Positions 1 through 10,194 of a stretch of 64,000 nt of DNA are shown here, piece after piece. The stretch lies in NCBI GenBank assembly GCA_023205875.1, contig CP060756.1:1426001-1490000 (forward strand), in the 5' to 3' direction. The notes beneath the pieces are model-generated. The model had not been told where the DNA came from. It did no database searches and saw nothing but the letters and a program-made list of their open reading frames with translations. This stretch comes from Chloropicon primus. Taxonomy: Eukaryota; Chlorophyta; Chloropicophyceae; Chloropicales; Chloropicaceae. The translations under genes and the position numbers were made by a program. Each line of letters starts with the position of its first letter. Within the stretch, counting starts at the first letter, position 1.

Positions 1-484
1 TTCCGTCGCCATCTCTCTCTGTCTCTCTGTCTCTCTGTCTCTCTGTCTCTCTCCTTTGCTCCTTCGTGGCGTTTCTCGCGCTTTTGCCTTTTTTGGCGCT
101 CTGACGTCGTCGAGTCGAGTCGACTGCCTGGGACGGACAAAAACCAAAATCATGGGAAGTAATCTGACCTGGAAGCTCAGGATGGGGAGGGGAGAGGGGG
201 AGGGAGGGGGAGGACAAACACCGGAGTTTAGTTCCCAAAGGGAGGAGCGAACAAGAGCAAGTGAGAGGGATGAAAACCCTTGGACCACATGTTTATTATT
301 CACTTTTACGCAAACAAGAGCAGACACAGACACAAGGGAAAGAGAGGAGTCAGATCAGATCGGGTTCGCACACACCCACGCACGCACGCACGCACGCACA
401 TAAAAAAACAAGAGGCCCGTGGAGCTGAATTGCGATCTTTTTGCGGTCCCCAGCACGCTGCGCTGACGCAATCCCAAAAGGCAC
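1..484. other. intergenic, simple repeats
   Basis: No gene is supported here. The stretch starts with a CT/GTCT-rich microsatellite (about 10-55) and holds a CACG tetranucleotide array at about 370-400. It lies downstream of the sialyltransferase gene and may contain its 3' UTR or a small last exon (see that gene). Confidence 0.5.
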
Positions 485-2185
485 TTACCCGTACATACAA
501 AAATGGCCGTGAATCCCCGTGGCCATCCAAAGCCTGTACACAAAATTTTCCGCCCGGATCGGGTGGGCGCTGCTCACTTTCATTCTCGGGATAAAGTACT
601 TGCCGCCCCCCGAGGAGAAGCCGTACATGTCGACCCTGTCGCAGACCCCGAGCCTCAGCAGCTCGATGATGGCCCTCACCCTGGTCACCCCCCCCGACGC
701 GTGCTGCTGCTTTTCCTTCCCGTACGCCCTGATCACCACGTGGATGTTCTTCGCCTCCTTGTACAGCTCGATCATTTGGTTGGCGTCCCTCCTCCACTGC
801 GAGAGGAAGGGCGCGCCGTACAGCAAGGGCTTCTTTCCCCCCGAGAGCTTGGCCGGGTTCAGCTCGTTTGGGATGTACTTGGGGAAAAGGTTGTAGGTGG
901 TCGGCGTCGTGTCCGGCGCGAACTCGGTCCCCAAGTAGTTCATCTTGTCGAACAGGCCGTCCGACCTGCTGCCCACGGCCTCCTGGAAGGGCTTGGTGAT
1001 TACGTTGTAGCGTATCACGAAGTCGTGCTCGTCAATCTCCTCGCCGAACTTCCCCTTGATCACGTTGTCCGCGTTTCCGACAACCGCGCAGGTTCCCAGC
1101 CTCAGCTTCTTGAAGTCCTCCAGCTTGCTCAGCTTCTCCTCCCACTTCATCTTGGACTTGACGAAGTAAGCCTTCTCGTACCACTGCCTGAGCTTCTTCG
1201 CCCCCGAGTTGTACGTCTCGTCAAAGCAGTCCTGGTGCAGGATGAGGCACGGGTACTTCTCAGCGGACACGTGGAGGATCTCCCTGGAGACGTTCAGGGG
1301 CAGGACCGCCCAATCTGGCGGAACCCTCTCGCCCCCCGTGGAAGCTCTATTCTTCTGCCTTTTCCTCCTCCTCCTCCTCAGGAGGGTCCTCCTGCCCGCG
1401 GGCGCCCCGGACGCGACGTCTTCCTTTGGCCGGGCGGCGTTGCCCTTTGGAGACTTGTAGCAGTACTCTGGAGGCTTGAGGGAACCGTCAAAGTCGTCCA
1501 CTACTTTTTGCACCTCTGGGTCCAGGACGATCTTCCGGCCGGCCTTGGACTCCTCCATGTGCTTCTTGATGGCCTGGTACTTCTTTTTCCGCTTCTTCTC
1601 CCTCTCCCTGTCGTACTTGTCAGTCGAACCGGTGGCCGCCCTGAACTCTCTCTCGAGCTTCTCCACCTCTCGCCTATCGAGTTCGTACTGTCTTCTCTCC
1701 TCGCCCGTCCTCCGCTGGTTCTCCGCCATGCGCTGCTTCCCCGCCTTGATCTCCTCCGCCAGCTTCGCTGCCTCCGCGCTCAGCTCCTTGGCCTCCTTGC
1801 CCCCACTGGCACTACTGGCGCTGTCCCCCTTGCTCTTCTTCTCCTTGTCCTTCTTCTTCTTCTTCTTCGTCGCCGCTGCCAAGGCCTCCTCCACCTCCTC
1901 CTTCCGTATCTCCTCCTCCACTTCGAACTCCACCAGCGCCGCTTCCGCGTTCACCAAGTCCCGCTTCACCTCCTTCTCCACCATGTCTCCCACCTTCACC
2001 ACCTCCTTCTCGGCCTGCACGGTTTTGGTAAACGCGGACCAGTCGCTCACCTGGTTCCCTATGAGCACCCCAAACAGCAAGAGTATGGTGACCAGAAGGG
2101 AATACATCTTGACCTTACTGACCTGCGCATTCTCACTCCTCTTCGTCTTCCTCCACTCGTGTTCCTCACACGGAGACCCCTCCAT
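485..2185 (-). CDS. GT29 sialyltransferase-like type II membrane protein
   Basis: A 566-residue Golgi-type glycosyltransferase. A single membrane anchor sits at about residues 27-43, followed by a long charged, Lys/Glu-rich stem with coiled-coil character (about 60-215), then the catalytic part. Sialyl motif L is visible from CAVVGN at 366 to IRYN at 391-394, motif S around 497-523 (SGGVTR to MYGF), and a VS-like H-x4-E pair at His541/Glu546. These are hallmarks of CAZy family GT29. Plants and green algae carry GT29-like proteins whose donor may not be sialic acid, so the substrate is open. It is head-to-head with the oxidoreductase at 2424. The stop codon TAA lies inside a perfect splice donor (GTAAGT), so a further small exon to the left is possible, though all family motifs are already present. 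Confidence 0.85.
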   Translation of the reverse strand: MEGSPCEEHEWRKTKRSENAQVSKVKMYSLLVTILLLFGVLIGNQVSDWSAFTKTVQAEKEVVKVGDMVEKEVKRDLVNAEAALVEFEVEEEIRKEEVEEALAAATKKKKKKDKEKKSKGDSASSASGGKEAKELSAEAAKLAEEIKAGKQRMAENQRRTGEERRQYELDRREVEKLEREFRAATGSTDKYDREREKKRKKKYQAIKKHMEESKAGRKIVLDPEVQKVVDDFDGSLKPPEYCYKSPKGNAARPKEDVASGAPAGRRTLLRRRRRKRQKNRASTGGERVPPDWAVLPLNVSREILHVSAEKYPCLILHQDCFDETYNSGAKKLRQWYEKAYFVKSKMKWEEKLSKLEDFKKLRLGTCAVVGNADNVIKGKFGEEIDEHDFVIRYNVITKPFQEAVGSRSDGLFDKMNYLGTEFAPDTTPTTYNLFPKYIPNELNPAKLSGGKKPLLYGAPFLSQWRRDANQMIELYKEAKNIHVVIRAYGKEKQQHASGGVTRVRAIIELLRLGVCDRVDMYGFSSGGGKYFIPRMKVSSAHPIRAENFVYRLWMATGIHGHFCMYG

Positions 2186-2423
2186 CTTGCTTCAAGGCCC
2201 CCAAGATGATCCTGCGGATCTTGTCTTGGTCAGTGTCCCCCGTCGGTTTGTGGACCACAACAACGACAGGACAGGACAGGACCGAGCGGAGGGGAAGAGG
2301 GAGGGGAAGGGGAAGGGGAAGGGGAAGGGGAAGGGACTCCTTATCGTATCGTATCGTATCGTATCGCATCGTGTTGTGTTGTGTCTTGTTTGGTGGGTGG
2401 GGAAGGGAAGAGCGGGAGGAAGG
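2186..2423. promoter_or_regulatory. divergent promoter with repeats
   Basis: A 238-bp spacer between two head-to-head genes. It contains a GGGGAA-type purine array (about 2290-2336) and a pentanucleotide TATCG array (2342-2366), continuing as CATCG/TGTTG variants to about 2382. No TATA box is evident. Confidence 0.45.
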
Positions 2424-3776
2424 ATGGGTGTGCTGCAGGGAGGGGGGTGGATGTCGAAGAGGGGAGGGGGAGGACAGTGCCGGTGTCGGTGCCGGTGTCG
2501 CTCGAGGGGGTCTGTCACGGCTCGAGCCGAGACGAGCGGGAGGGGATCGGGGGGAGAGAAGACACGAAAGGTCGTTGTGCTAGGGGGCGCAGGGAGGGTG
2601 GGGAGCGCAACCGCGGCTGCGATTTTGAGGGAGAGGGAGAACGACGCCAACCTCGCGGGGACGCGGGTCGTTCTGGCGGGGAGGAGGCCGAGGGAGGAGG
2701 CCTTCGCGTCCCTCCCGCCAGAGCTCACCGGCAGAGTCTCGTACGAGCGTTGCGACATCGGGGACCCTGCGAGTCTCGACCGCCTCCTCGCGGCCCAGGG
2801 CGGCGAAGACTGCGCGCTCGTGATCCACGCGGCCGGGCCGTTCCAGCAGACGGAGTCGTGCCCCGTCCTCGAGGCGGCGATCAGGAACAAGACAGGGGGC
2901 TACATCGACGTGTGCGACGATGCCGAGCACACCAGGAGAGCCAAGGCGGACCTGGGCGCGAGGGCTCGGGACAGGGGAGTCCCCGCGGTCGTGAGCTGCG
3001 GGGTGTACCCAGGCCTCTCCAACGTGATGGCTTCTTTCATGTGCGAGGAAGGCACGCCCTTCCCCGAGAGCAAGCCCAAGAAAGTGCGTTTCTCGTACTT
3101 TACCGCGGGTTCTGGCGGGGTGGGAGCGACCATCTTGGCCACCAGCATTCTCCTCCTGGGGGAGCGCGCGACGCAGTTCGTCGAGGGGGAGCGACGTGAC
3201 GTGGAGACCTACTCGGAGAGGAATGTCGTGGAGTTCGGTCAGAAGCTGGGGAAGAGGGAGGTCTTCAACCTGAACTTGCCAGAAGTGTTTACGGCCCACG
3301 AGGTGCTGGGTGTTCCGAACGTGAGCGCTTACTTTGGAACTTCCCCTGGCGTATGGAACTTCATGATGGGGTTGATGGCAAGTTTCCTGCCCGAGAGCCT
3401 CCTGACCAGCAGGGCTTTCGCCAACGGGTTGGCTCAGCTCCTGATGCCGCTGGTCGTCGCGGTGGACAACCTCGTGGGGAAGACCACCGCCATGAGGATT
3501 GACGTCAAGTACGACAATGACAAGACGAGCTCGAGCCTCTTCGTCCATCCAGACACTGCGTACACCGCGGGGACTTCGACAGCGGCGTTCGCTGCCGCTG
3601 TTTTGAGCGGGACGGTCCCTCCGGGGGTGCACTACCCGGAGGAGAGGTGCGTGGTCCAGGACTACGAGTCCTTCTTCAAGCTCAGCTCATCGAAAGCTCA
3701 GGCCTTTTTGGTGGCGCAAGCCCCGTGGAGGCTGGAGCAAGTCGGGGTCAGAATCGGAATGGGCATGTACCTGTGA
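2424..3776 (+). CDS. saccharopine dehydrogenase-like oxidoreductase, probably plastid
   Basis: A 451-codon open frame with an N-terminal Rossmann fold: the dinucleotide loop GGAGRVG is at residues 54-60, followed by beta strands with VVLAGR and the HAAGPF segment typical of the saccharopine dehydrogenase-like (Sacchrp_dh_NADP) family. The C-terminal half carries a hydrophobic segment near FMMGLMASFLP. The first ~45 residues are rich in Gly, Arg, Ser and Cys and lack acids, resembling a plastid transit peptide. I chose the ATG at 2424; a second at 2451 is equally possible, and the frame upstream of 2424 is only antisense to the GT29 gene. Plant relatives are annotated as trans-acting enoyl reductase-like or saccharopine dehydrogenase-like proteins, so substrate and reaction are unknown. 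Confidence 0.85.
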   Translation: MGVLQGGGWMSKRGGGGQCRCRCRCRSRGSVTARAETSGRGSGGEKTRKVVVLGGAGRVGSATAAAILRERENDANLAGTRVVLAGRRPREEAFASLPPELTGRVSYERCDIGDPASLDRLLAAQGGEDCALVIHAAGPFQQTESCPVLEAAIRNKTGGYIDVCDDAEHTRRAKADLGARARDRGVPAVVSCGVYPGLSNVMASFMCEEGTPFPESKPKKVRFSYFTAGSGGVGATILATSILLLGERATQFVEGERRDVETYSERNVVEFGQKLGKREVFNLNLPEVFTAHEVLGVPNVSAYFGTSPGVWNFMMGLMASFLPESLLTSRAFANGLAQLLMPLVVAVDNLVGKTTAMRIDVKYDNDKTSSSLFVHPDTAYTAGTSTAAFAAAVLSGTVPPGVHYPEERCVVQDYESFFKLSSSKAQAFLVAQAPWRLEQVGVRIGMGMYL

Positions 3777-4012
3777 GGAAATCGCGGCAGGCACAAAGAA
3801 GGTTGTGACCAATGCACTTTCCGCGAACCTTTATATCACGCGCCACCAGTGTTTTTTGTACAAAGAAGGGGAGATGGATCATAGTCCTGTTCCAGATCAC
3901 ACATGTCATATCACATCATCATATCATATCATATACATCATATCCATTATACACACGACACCGCCGACACCTCTTGTTCCACGGTCTCCTCTCTGCCATT
4001 TCAAGAGAGTCA

Positions 4013-4903
4013 TCACAGGAAGTCGTCGTCATAACTGATCAGGTTTCTGTTCCCGTCCGCGCCCCCTTGGCCGGACTGCTGCACAGGTTTCGGAGGCGAC
4101 GCTTTTGCTGGTGCTGGCCCTTCTCCTACTGCCCCCGCTGCCCCCGTGTCCGACACCCCCAGGAGCTCGTCTTCCTTGGACCAGTTAATAAACAGCTCCA
4201 CGCCGTCCCGCAGTTTCGGAGGGGCCTTGCCCAACTTTGACATGTCCACTATCCTTCTCGCCACTTGAGCGTCGTCAAAAGTCACAAAGCAGTACTTGTT
4301 CCTGTTGATGCGGGGGCCTGGGCCCGCGCCCGGGCTCTCCCTCTTCTGCTTCTTGTCCGAACCCATCAACAACATGTTTGAGATCGAGCCGTATCGCTCG
4401 AACAGGGCACCAAGCTCAGCCTCGTCGCAGTCGAAAGGCAGGTTGGACACGTAAATCGTGGCAGACTTCGCAGCCAGGGCAGGTGCTGGCGCCGTTGCCT
4501 GGGCCGGCCTGTCCCGCTTCGGCCTCTTCGAGGGCGTCAGTCGAGTCGGAGCCCCGGAGGAGGAGCCCAGTTGCTGCGAGCTCGAGTTCCTTGGCAGACC
4601 AGCCCCAGCGAGCGACTTGGCCTTGGCCAAAGTCGCCTTCCTCTCCGCCTGCGCCTCCGCCCGCGCCTTAGCCTCGGCCGCGAGCACCCTCTTCGCCTTC
4701 TCGAGCGGGTTGAGCGGGGCCTCGCCCTCGTTGTCGCTCACCTTGAACTTGAGATTCATGGTCGGCTGCTTGATCGTCACCCTCTTCCGAGAGTACTTGA
4801 GGTGGTAGTCCCGCGTGGTCTGCATGTTTTGCACGCTGACCTCCCTAAGCAAGGCGTACTTGGCCCGCAACAGGCCCTCCGCTTCCGTCTCTTTCTGCCC
4901 CAT
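4013..4903 (-). CDS. RRM-domain RNA-binding protein
   Basis: A 296-residue protein. An N-terminal helical segment is followed by a Lys/Ala/Glu-rich coiled-coil-like stretch (about 70-105) and a low-complexity Ser/Pro/Ala linker. One RNA recognition motif lies at about 145-235, with RNP2-like IYVSNL and RNP1-like KYCFVTF. The tail ends in a short acidic motif (ISYDDDFL). The layout (short N-terminal helix, linker, single C-terminal RRM) loosely recalls NELF-E or spliceosomal accessory proteins, but I cannot assign an orthologue. A nuclear RNA-processing role is inference. Confidence 0.8.
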   Translation of the reverse strand: MGQKETEAEGLLRAKYALLREVSVQNMQTTRDYHLKYSRKRVTIKQPTMNLKFKVSDNEGEAPLNPLEKAKRVLAAEAKARAEAQAERKATLAKAKSLAGAGLPRNSSSQQLGSSSGAPTRLTPSKRPKRDRPAQATAPAPALAAKSATIYVSNLPFDCDEAELGALFERYGSISNMLLMGSDKKQKRESPGAGPGPRINRNKYCFVTFDDAQVARRIVDMSKLGKAPPKLRDGVELFINWSKEDELLGVSDTGAAGAVGEGPAPAKASPPKPVQQSGQGGADGNRNLISYDDDFL

Positions 4904-5178
4904 CGCGATCGAATCGATATCGATCGAGCTCCCCTCCCTCCCCCCACCGACGACGACGACAGACGCCTCCTCTTCTCTCTGGCCTCGACCTCGAGGGGGG
5001 GGAAGGGGTGCAGGAAGGAAGGGAAGGGTTGGGAGAGGGGCGAGAATGCCGTGCTACAAGCGGAAGGTCACCGGTGGTGTGCGAGAGGGTGTTGCTTGGC
5101 TTGGTTTTAGGACGTACGTGCCACGTCACCATCTCATATTACTACAGGACACATCATATCAAGTTTCAAGTTTCAAGG

Positions 5179-6160
<982 letters not shown>

Positions 6161-6574
6161 GTTTCCTCTCTTCTCCTCTCTGCGCTCGACCTCCCCTTCC
6201 TTCCGTCCTGTCCTTCTTCGCTCCCTTCCCCTTCCCTCAAAACCCTCGACATCGAGATCATCATCGAGTCACCCACAGATCATGGTCTCGAGGGCAGGGA
6301 GGAGGACTCGTGGAGGGGGTGGGGGGCAATGCCTAATGCCTGGCCCGGGGCGGGTTCTGGGGAGGGGAGCGTCCAAGGAAGGGACCCTTGCACTCGTTTG
6401 CCAAGACTCAAAACCAAGCGTGGGGGATCGAACTACATGTAAAAAGCGAAACTTAACATGGGCCGCAAGGGCACGTCATCTGGTATCAGAGGGAGCCCAG
6501 CAAAGACCGATGCGTGCCAGACAAGAATCAAGGAGAATCTCGAGTGGCCGCAACATCTTATGCCCCTCACCACT

Positions 6575-6607
<33 letters not shown>
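6161..6607. promoter_or_regulatory. ARF1 upstream region
   Basis: 447 bp between the ARF1 start and the 3' end of the next minus-strand gene. Pyrimidine-rich near ARF1, with a CT dinucleotide array at about 6573-6609 running into the neighbour's stop codon. I see no gene. Confidence 0.4.
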
Positions 6608-6609
<2 letters not shown>

Positions 6610-7337
6610 AGGAAAGCTGGTCGTACACAAAGTTCTGCAGCTTGATGTCCTCGTCCACGGCGAAGGCCTTCGCCTTCTCCAAAATAGGCATGATCTCCTT
6701 CTCCTTGACCTCGCTCTCCATGTAGCCTGTGCATTGCCGAAGGAAGGGAAAGGGTGGGTGGGTCAGGAGCCACGAAAAGCGCGGAAGAGAGAGCAGGCTC
6801 CCTGCGTGTCTCCCCCTCGTGCTGTGTGCAAACGACGACGACTCACCTTCGAGAGCAGAAACGGAGTCAAAGACCATGACGGACTTGAAGTCCCAGTAGC
6901 TCTTGCAGATCATCCTGGTCGCCCCAACGTACCCTGGGACTCCCTTCTTCATGACCTTGTCGGCCTCATCCAACAGCTTGTCCATCTCGACACCAGCAGC
7001 CTCGTCAGGGACCTTGCATTGAACCATGCGGCAGACCTGAGGGATTGAGGGGCAAGAAGGGGAGAGGGTCAGGTTTCATACGAGCGGGGCGCGTAGGTCA
7101 GCAGGCACGCACTCGGTCGGGCGCGATCGGTCGGGAGCGCGCGTCCGTTGGAGAGGAGATCCTCTCGATCCCCCACCCCAAAGTTTTTTTTTTACTCACT
7201 TTGTTGACGGGAATCTCCGCGTAAGCCCTGACGGACTGCCTCTGCTGCGCCCTGTGGGCAACGGCTCCCCTGAGAGAAAGGGACTTTCTCGCGGCACGCA
7301 AGGTTGTTGGAAGCATCGTCTCTGGAAGCGTTGTCAA
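6608..7337 (-). CDS. unknown organelle-targeted small protein, three exons
   Basis: Exons 7337-7200, 7036-6847 and 6726-6608 join in frame with GTGAGT donors and CAG acceptors (introns 163 and 120 bp) to give 148 residues. The N-terminus is rich in Arg, Ser and Ala without acids up to about residue 40 and ends in a QRQSVRAYAE-like cleavage region, which suggests a mitochondrial (or plastid) presequence. A second Met at residue 8 could be the true start. The mature part is helical, with segments VPGYVGATRM, YWDFKSVMVFDS and KLQNFVYDQLS. The size and style fit a respiratory or ATP-synthase accessory subunit, but I do not recognise the family and assign no function. Confidence 0.75.
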
Positions 7338-7492
7338 ACTCTCTCTCTCTCTCTCTTTATCCTTCGCTCGTCAAGGGGTTTTGTTTTTGGGCTCGCTTCC
7401 AGATTTTTTGTGGAGGGACATGGACATGGGGGAGGAGGATAGCTTGTCTGTCTTGTCTTTGCATGATTGTTTGTGAAGTGCCTGGATTTTGA

Positions 7493-7497
7493 TTACA
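7493..7497 (-). terminator. TGTAA polyadenylation signal, YAK1
   Basis: TGTAA on the minus strand about 10 nt after the YAK1 stop; this is the standard green-algal poly(A) signal. Confidence 0.5.
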
Positions 7498-7506
7498 AGG
7501 GTGGCA

Positions 7507-9054
7507 TTATACGTCGTCCTCCTGCTCTTCCTTGTTACCAGGAAACATGAAGTTAGTCGCACCATCATAACTTTGCGAGAGAGGATACGTCATCCTCCTG
7601 GTGGCGTGCCAAACCGCTGGTGGCGTGCCAAACGGAGTGAGGTTTGGCGTGGGGTGGATCTGCTGGCCCCCCATGACCGCCTGGCAGGCCGCCGCGTGGG
7701 CCTGGGCGTGAATCATCTCCATCCTGACCCTCTGCTGGTGCTGCTGCGCCACGAAACCAGTCGCGTCAAATACATCCCCACTGCTACTAGCCGAGAACGC
7801 CCTCGTCCTGGCAGCCACCGGGAGCTGCGTCGCGCCGGAGGGCCAGAAGTGCCCCCTCGGAACTTCGGGCTGCGGCACGAAGGGCTCGGTCCACTCCGCG
7901 CCCGTGATGAAGGGGTGCTGCATCGCTTGCCTCGGAGTCCACCTCCGGTGGGGGTCGAGCGTCAGCAAGCCGCCGAGGAAATCCAGGAAGGCCTGCCTCC
8001 TCCTCTGCTCCTTCTCCAAGGCCCCCGGCTCGTTGCTGCACCTCATGGGGTAGGACCCGATAATATCCGCCAGCTTCGTCTTCGTGAAGTAGCACTTCCC
8101 GGGTTTGTGGCTGGAGTTGCTGGACGCCTCGTACTCCTCCTCGGTCATCAGCTGATACGTCCCGTTCTCGTGGTCCACCTTGAAGTACTTGCCCGTGTTC
8201 TTGGAGAACCTCAGCATGTTTTCCATAGGATGCCCCAGCATCTCAATTATCCTGGAAAGCAGGTCGTATTCTGAAGCCCCCGGGAAGAGCGGCAGCCCGA
8301 GGAAAAGCTCCGCGGCTATGCACCCCAGCGACCACATGTCGATCGAGAACGTGTACGGGTAGCCCAGGACCACCTCGATGGACCTGTAGAACCTGCTCTG
8401 GATGTACGAGTACACGGTGTGGTCGCTGAAGCAGGCGGACCCGAAGTCGATCACCTTGACCGCCGCGCTCTCGTGGGGGTTCTCCAAGAGTATGTTCTCC
8501 GGCTTCAGGTCGCAGTGTATGACCCCGGCGTCCCTCAACGCGATGAGCGCTGTCAGTATCTGCGACACGAGCGCCCTCACCAGGTTCAGCGACAGCCCGT
8601 GGAAGTGGTTCATCTTCAGCAGCTCGTACAAGTTGTCGTGCAGCAGCTCGAAGGAGATGCACAGGTGGTTCTTAAATTTACAGAAGTCAAGCATCCTGAC
8701 AATGTGGTGCTTGTTCTCCAGGTCGTACTGGCTGTTCAAGTACTGCAAGATCGCTATCTCCATCCTGGCCTGGTGAAAGTACGCGGGCTGGTTCTTGATG
8801 ACCTTGACAGCGACGTGCTTCCCCGTCTCGCTGCAGGTGCACCGAACCACTTGCCCGAACGTCCCGTGCCCCAAAATTCCATCGATGTGGTACCGCTTCC
8901 CATTTATCAAGATCTCGTCTCCCTGGTAAAGAATCAGGTCCGAGTTCTCGTTGTCCCAGTCCTCGTTCGCCACCGGGACCGAGGGCTGCGTCAGCGCCCT
9001 CCGATCCTCAAGGCCCTCCTCGTCGTGGTGGTGGTCAGCGTCGTCCACCTGCAT
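7507..9054 (-). CDS. YAK1: YAK1-type DYRK protein kinase
   Basis: 515 residues. A short acidic/His-rich N-terminus leads to the YAK1-style segment NENSDLILY just before the kinase domain. Glycine loop GHGTFGQV, catalytic lysine in VAVKVIK, catalytic loop HCDLKPEN and DFGSAC are present. The activation loop has the DYRK autophosphorylation motif YSYIQSR. Oddly, the P+1 loop reads YRSIEV where family members have YRSPEV. The C-terminus is a low-complexity His/Gln/Pro tail. YAK1 kinases act in TOR-linked growth and quiescence control, in nucleus and cytosol. The gene is intronless and divergently placed from the CAF-1 subunit, 1.1 kb away. Confidence 0.9.
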   Translation of the reverse strand: MQVDDADHHHDEEGLEDRRALTQPSVPVANEDWDNENSDLILYQGDEILINGKRYHIDGILGHGTFGQVVRCTCSETGKHVAVKVIKNQPAYFHQARMEIAILQYLNSQYDLENKHHIVRMLDFCKFKNHLCISFELLHDNLYELLKMNHFHGLSLNLVRALVSQILTALIALRDAGVIHCDLKPENILLENPHESAAVKVIDFGSACFSDHTVYSYIQSRFYRSIEVVLGYPYTFSIDMWSLGCIAAELFLGLPLFPGASEYDLLSRIIEMLGHPMENMLRFSKNTGKYFKVDHENGTYQLMTEEEYEASSNSSHKPGKCYFTKTKLADIIGSYPMRCSNEPGALEKEQRRRQAFLDFLGGLLTLDPHRRWTPRQAMQHPFITGAEWTEPFVPQPEVPRGHFWPSGATQLPVAARTRAFSASSSGDVFDATGFVAQQHQQRVRMEMIHAQAHAAACQAVMGGQQIHPTPNLTPFGTPPAVWHATRRMTYPLSQSYDGATNFMFPGNKEEQEDDV

Positions 9055-10194
9055 CCTCCTTCTCTAACGCGCGTGTAAAAAAACAGTGTGAAACCCAACC
9101 CAATTGGTTCACATCTCTACGAACAACCTCTGCCCCATCCACAGTCCGTCCCCCGGAGAGTCCCGTCACGTGTCCCTCTTCTCTCGTTCGTTCGTTTGTT
9201 CCTCCTCCTCGAAAGGGAAGGTCGTGGTGTGTGTGTGCGAGTCCCCTTGGAAGGAACACCAGTCGCCCCGCAACGCTTCACTCCCCGATCTCCCTCCGTG
9301 TTCCAGCCCCTCTCTCGCGCGTTGCGTTCCCCCCTCTCTCGCGCCGTCCTTCGGTGCGCGTTGGTCTGGTCTCTCTCCCTCTCTCTCTTCTCTCGAGTCG
9401 ATCGGATCGCGTCCGTCCCCCACTAGGCCCTGGGGCGCCAAAAATCCCCCGTGGCCTCGTCGTGCCTGGCGGGAAGAGGAAGAGGAAGAGGAAGAGGAAG
9501 AGGAAGAGGAAGAAGAACCGTCAAGGGGGAAACGTCAGGGGGAAAGGGAAGGGGATTGTACAAGAAGACAAGGAAGACAAGACAAGACAAGACAAGACAT
9601 CGAGGAGAAAAGACAAAGACGTACGAAGGCAATGGCCTGACAATGGCTTGGCTTGGCTTGGCTTGGAGAACAACAAGAACAAGGGAGGGGGAAGAAAAGA
9701 AAAGAAACGAAAAGAAACGAAAAGAAAAGAAAAAATGTGGTGTGCGAAGCGTGCAAGACACGGAGCAATGCAGCAACAAGAAGAATGTTCTTTGCAAACG
9801 AGAATAAGTCATTGCAAAGAAGAAAAGAAAAGACTTTTTTTTTCTTCTGTTTTTGCTTGTGTTTCCTCCCAAGCCCAGACAGAAGAACAAAAAAAGGGAA
9901 GAAAAGAAAAGAAAAGAAAAGAAAAGAAGAAGGGTGGAGGATTAGTGAATAGAGTAGAACAGAAAACCTTTCTTTCCCCTTTCTGTTTTCTTCCCCCCCT
10001 TCGTTGCTTCTGCCTCCTTGCCTCGGGCCTCGGGGTCTTGAAATTTTCCTACCGAAATTTCTCCCTCCAAAAGCAAAAGCAAAAGAGAAAAAGAAAGAGA
10101 GCAGGTAAGAGCGAGGCAGGCGATTGGATCGATCGTCGATCGCGCTTGGCCGAGGCAGGCTAGGGTACACCTTGGCGGAGGAGGGCAAGACGCC
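9055..10194. promoter_or_regulatory. 1.1-kb divergent intergenic region, repeat-rich
   Basis: This is the longest gene-free stretch. It separates YAK1 (minus) from CAF-1 p60 (plus). It holds GAGGAA hexamers (about 9474-9517), ACAAG pentamers (9576-9599), GGCTT pentamers (9645-9666), AAAAG/AAACG pentamers (about 9691-9735 and 9899-9927) and poly-T. Frames crossing it are low-complexity and look non-coding. Confidence 0.5.

Noticed and set aside
503-2209. 568-codon open frame on the + strand opposite the GT29 gene
   Set aside because: It is a GC-rich antisense shadow: Leu/Val/Arg/His-heavy with no domain, while the minus frame carries the sialyl motifs.
1476-2423. N-terminal extension of the saccharopine-dehydrogenase-like frame
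   Set aside because: It is Ser/Phe-rich and antisense to GT29 coding sequence; the real start is at 2424 or 2451.
9231-10163. 310-codon frame in the YAK1/CAF-1 spacer
   Set aside because: It is almost entirely Lys/Arg/Glu from purine microsatellites, with no non-repeat core.
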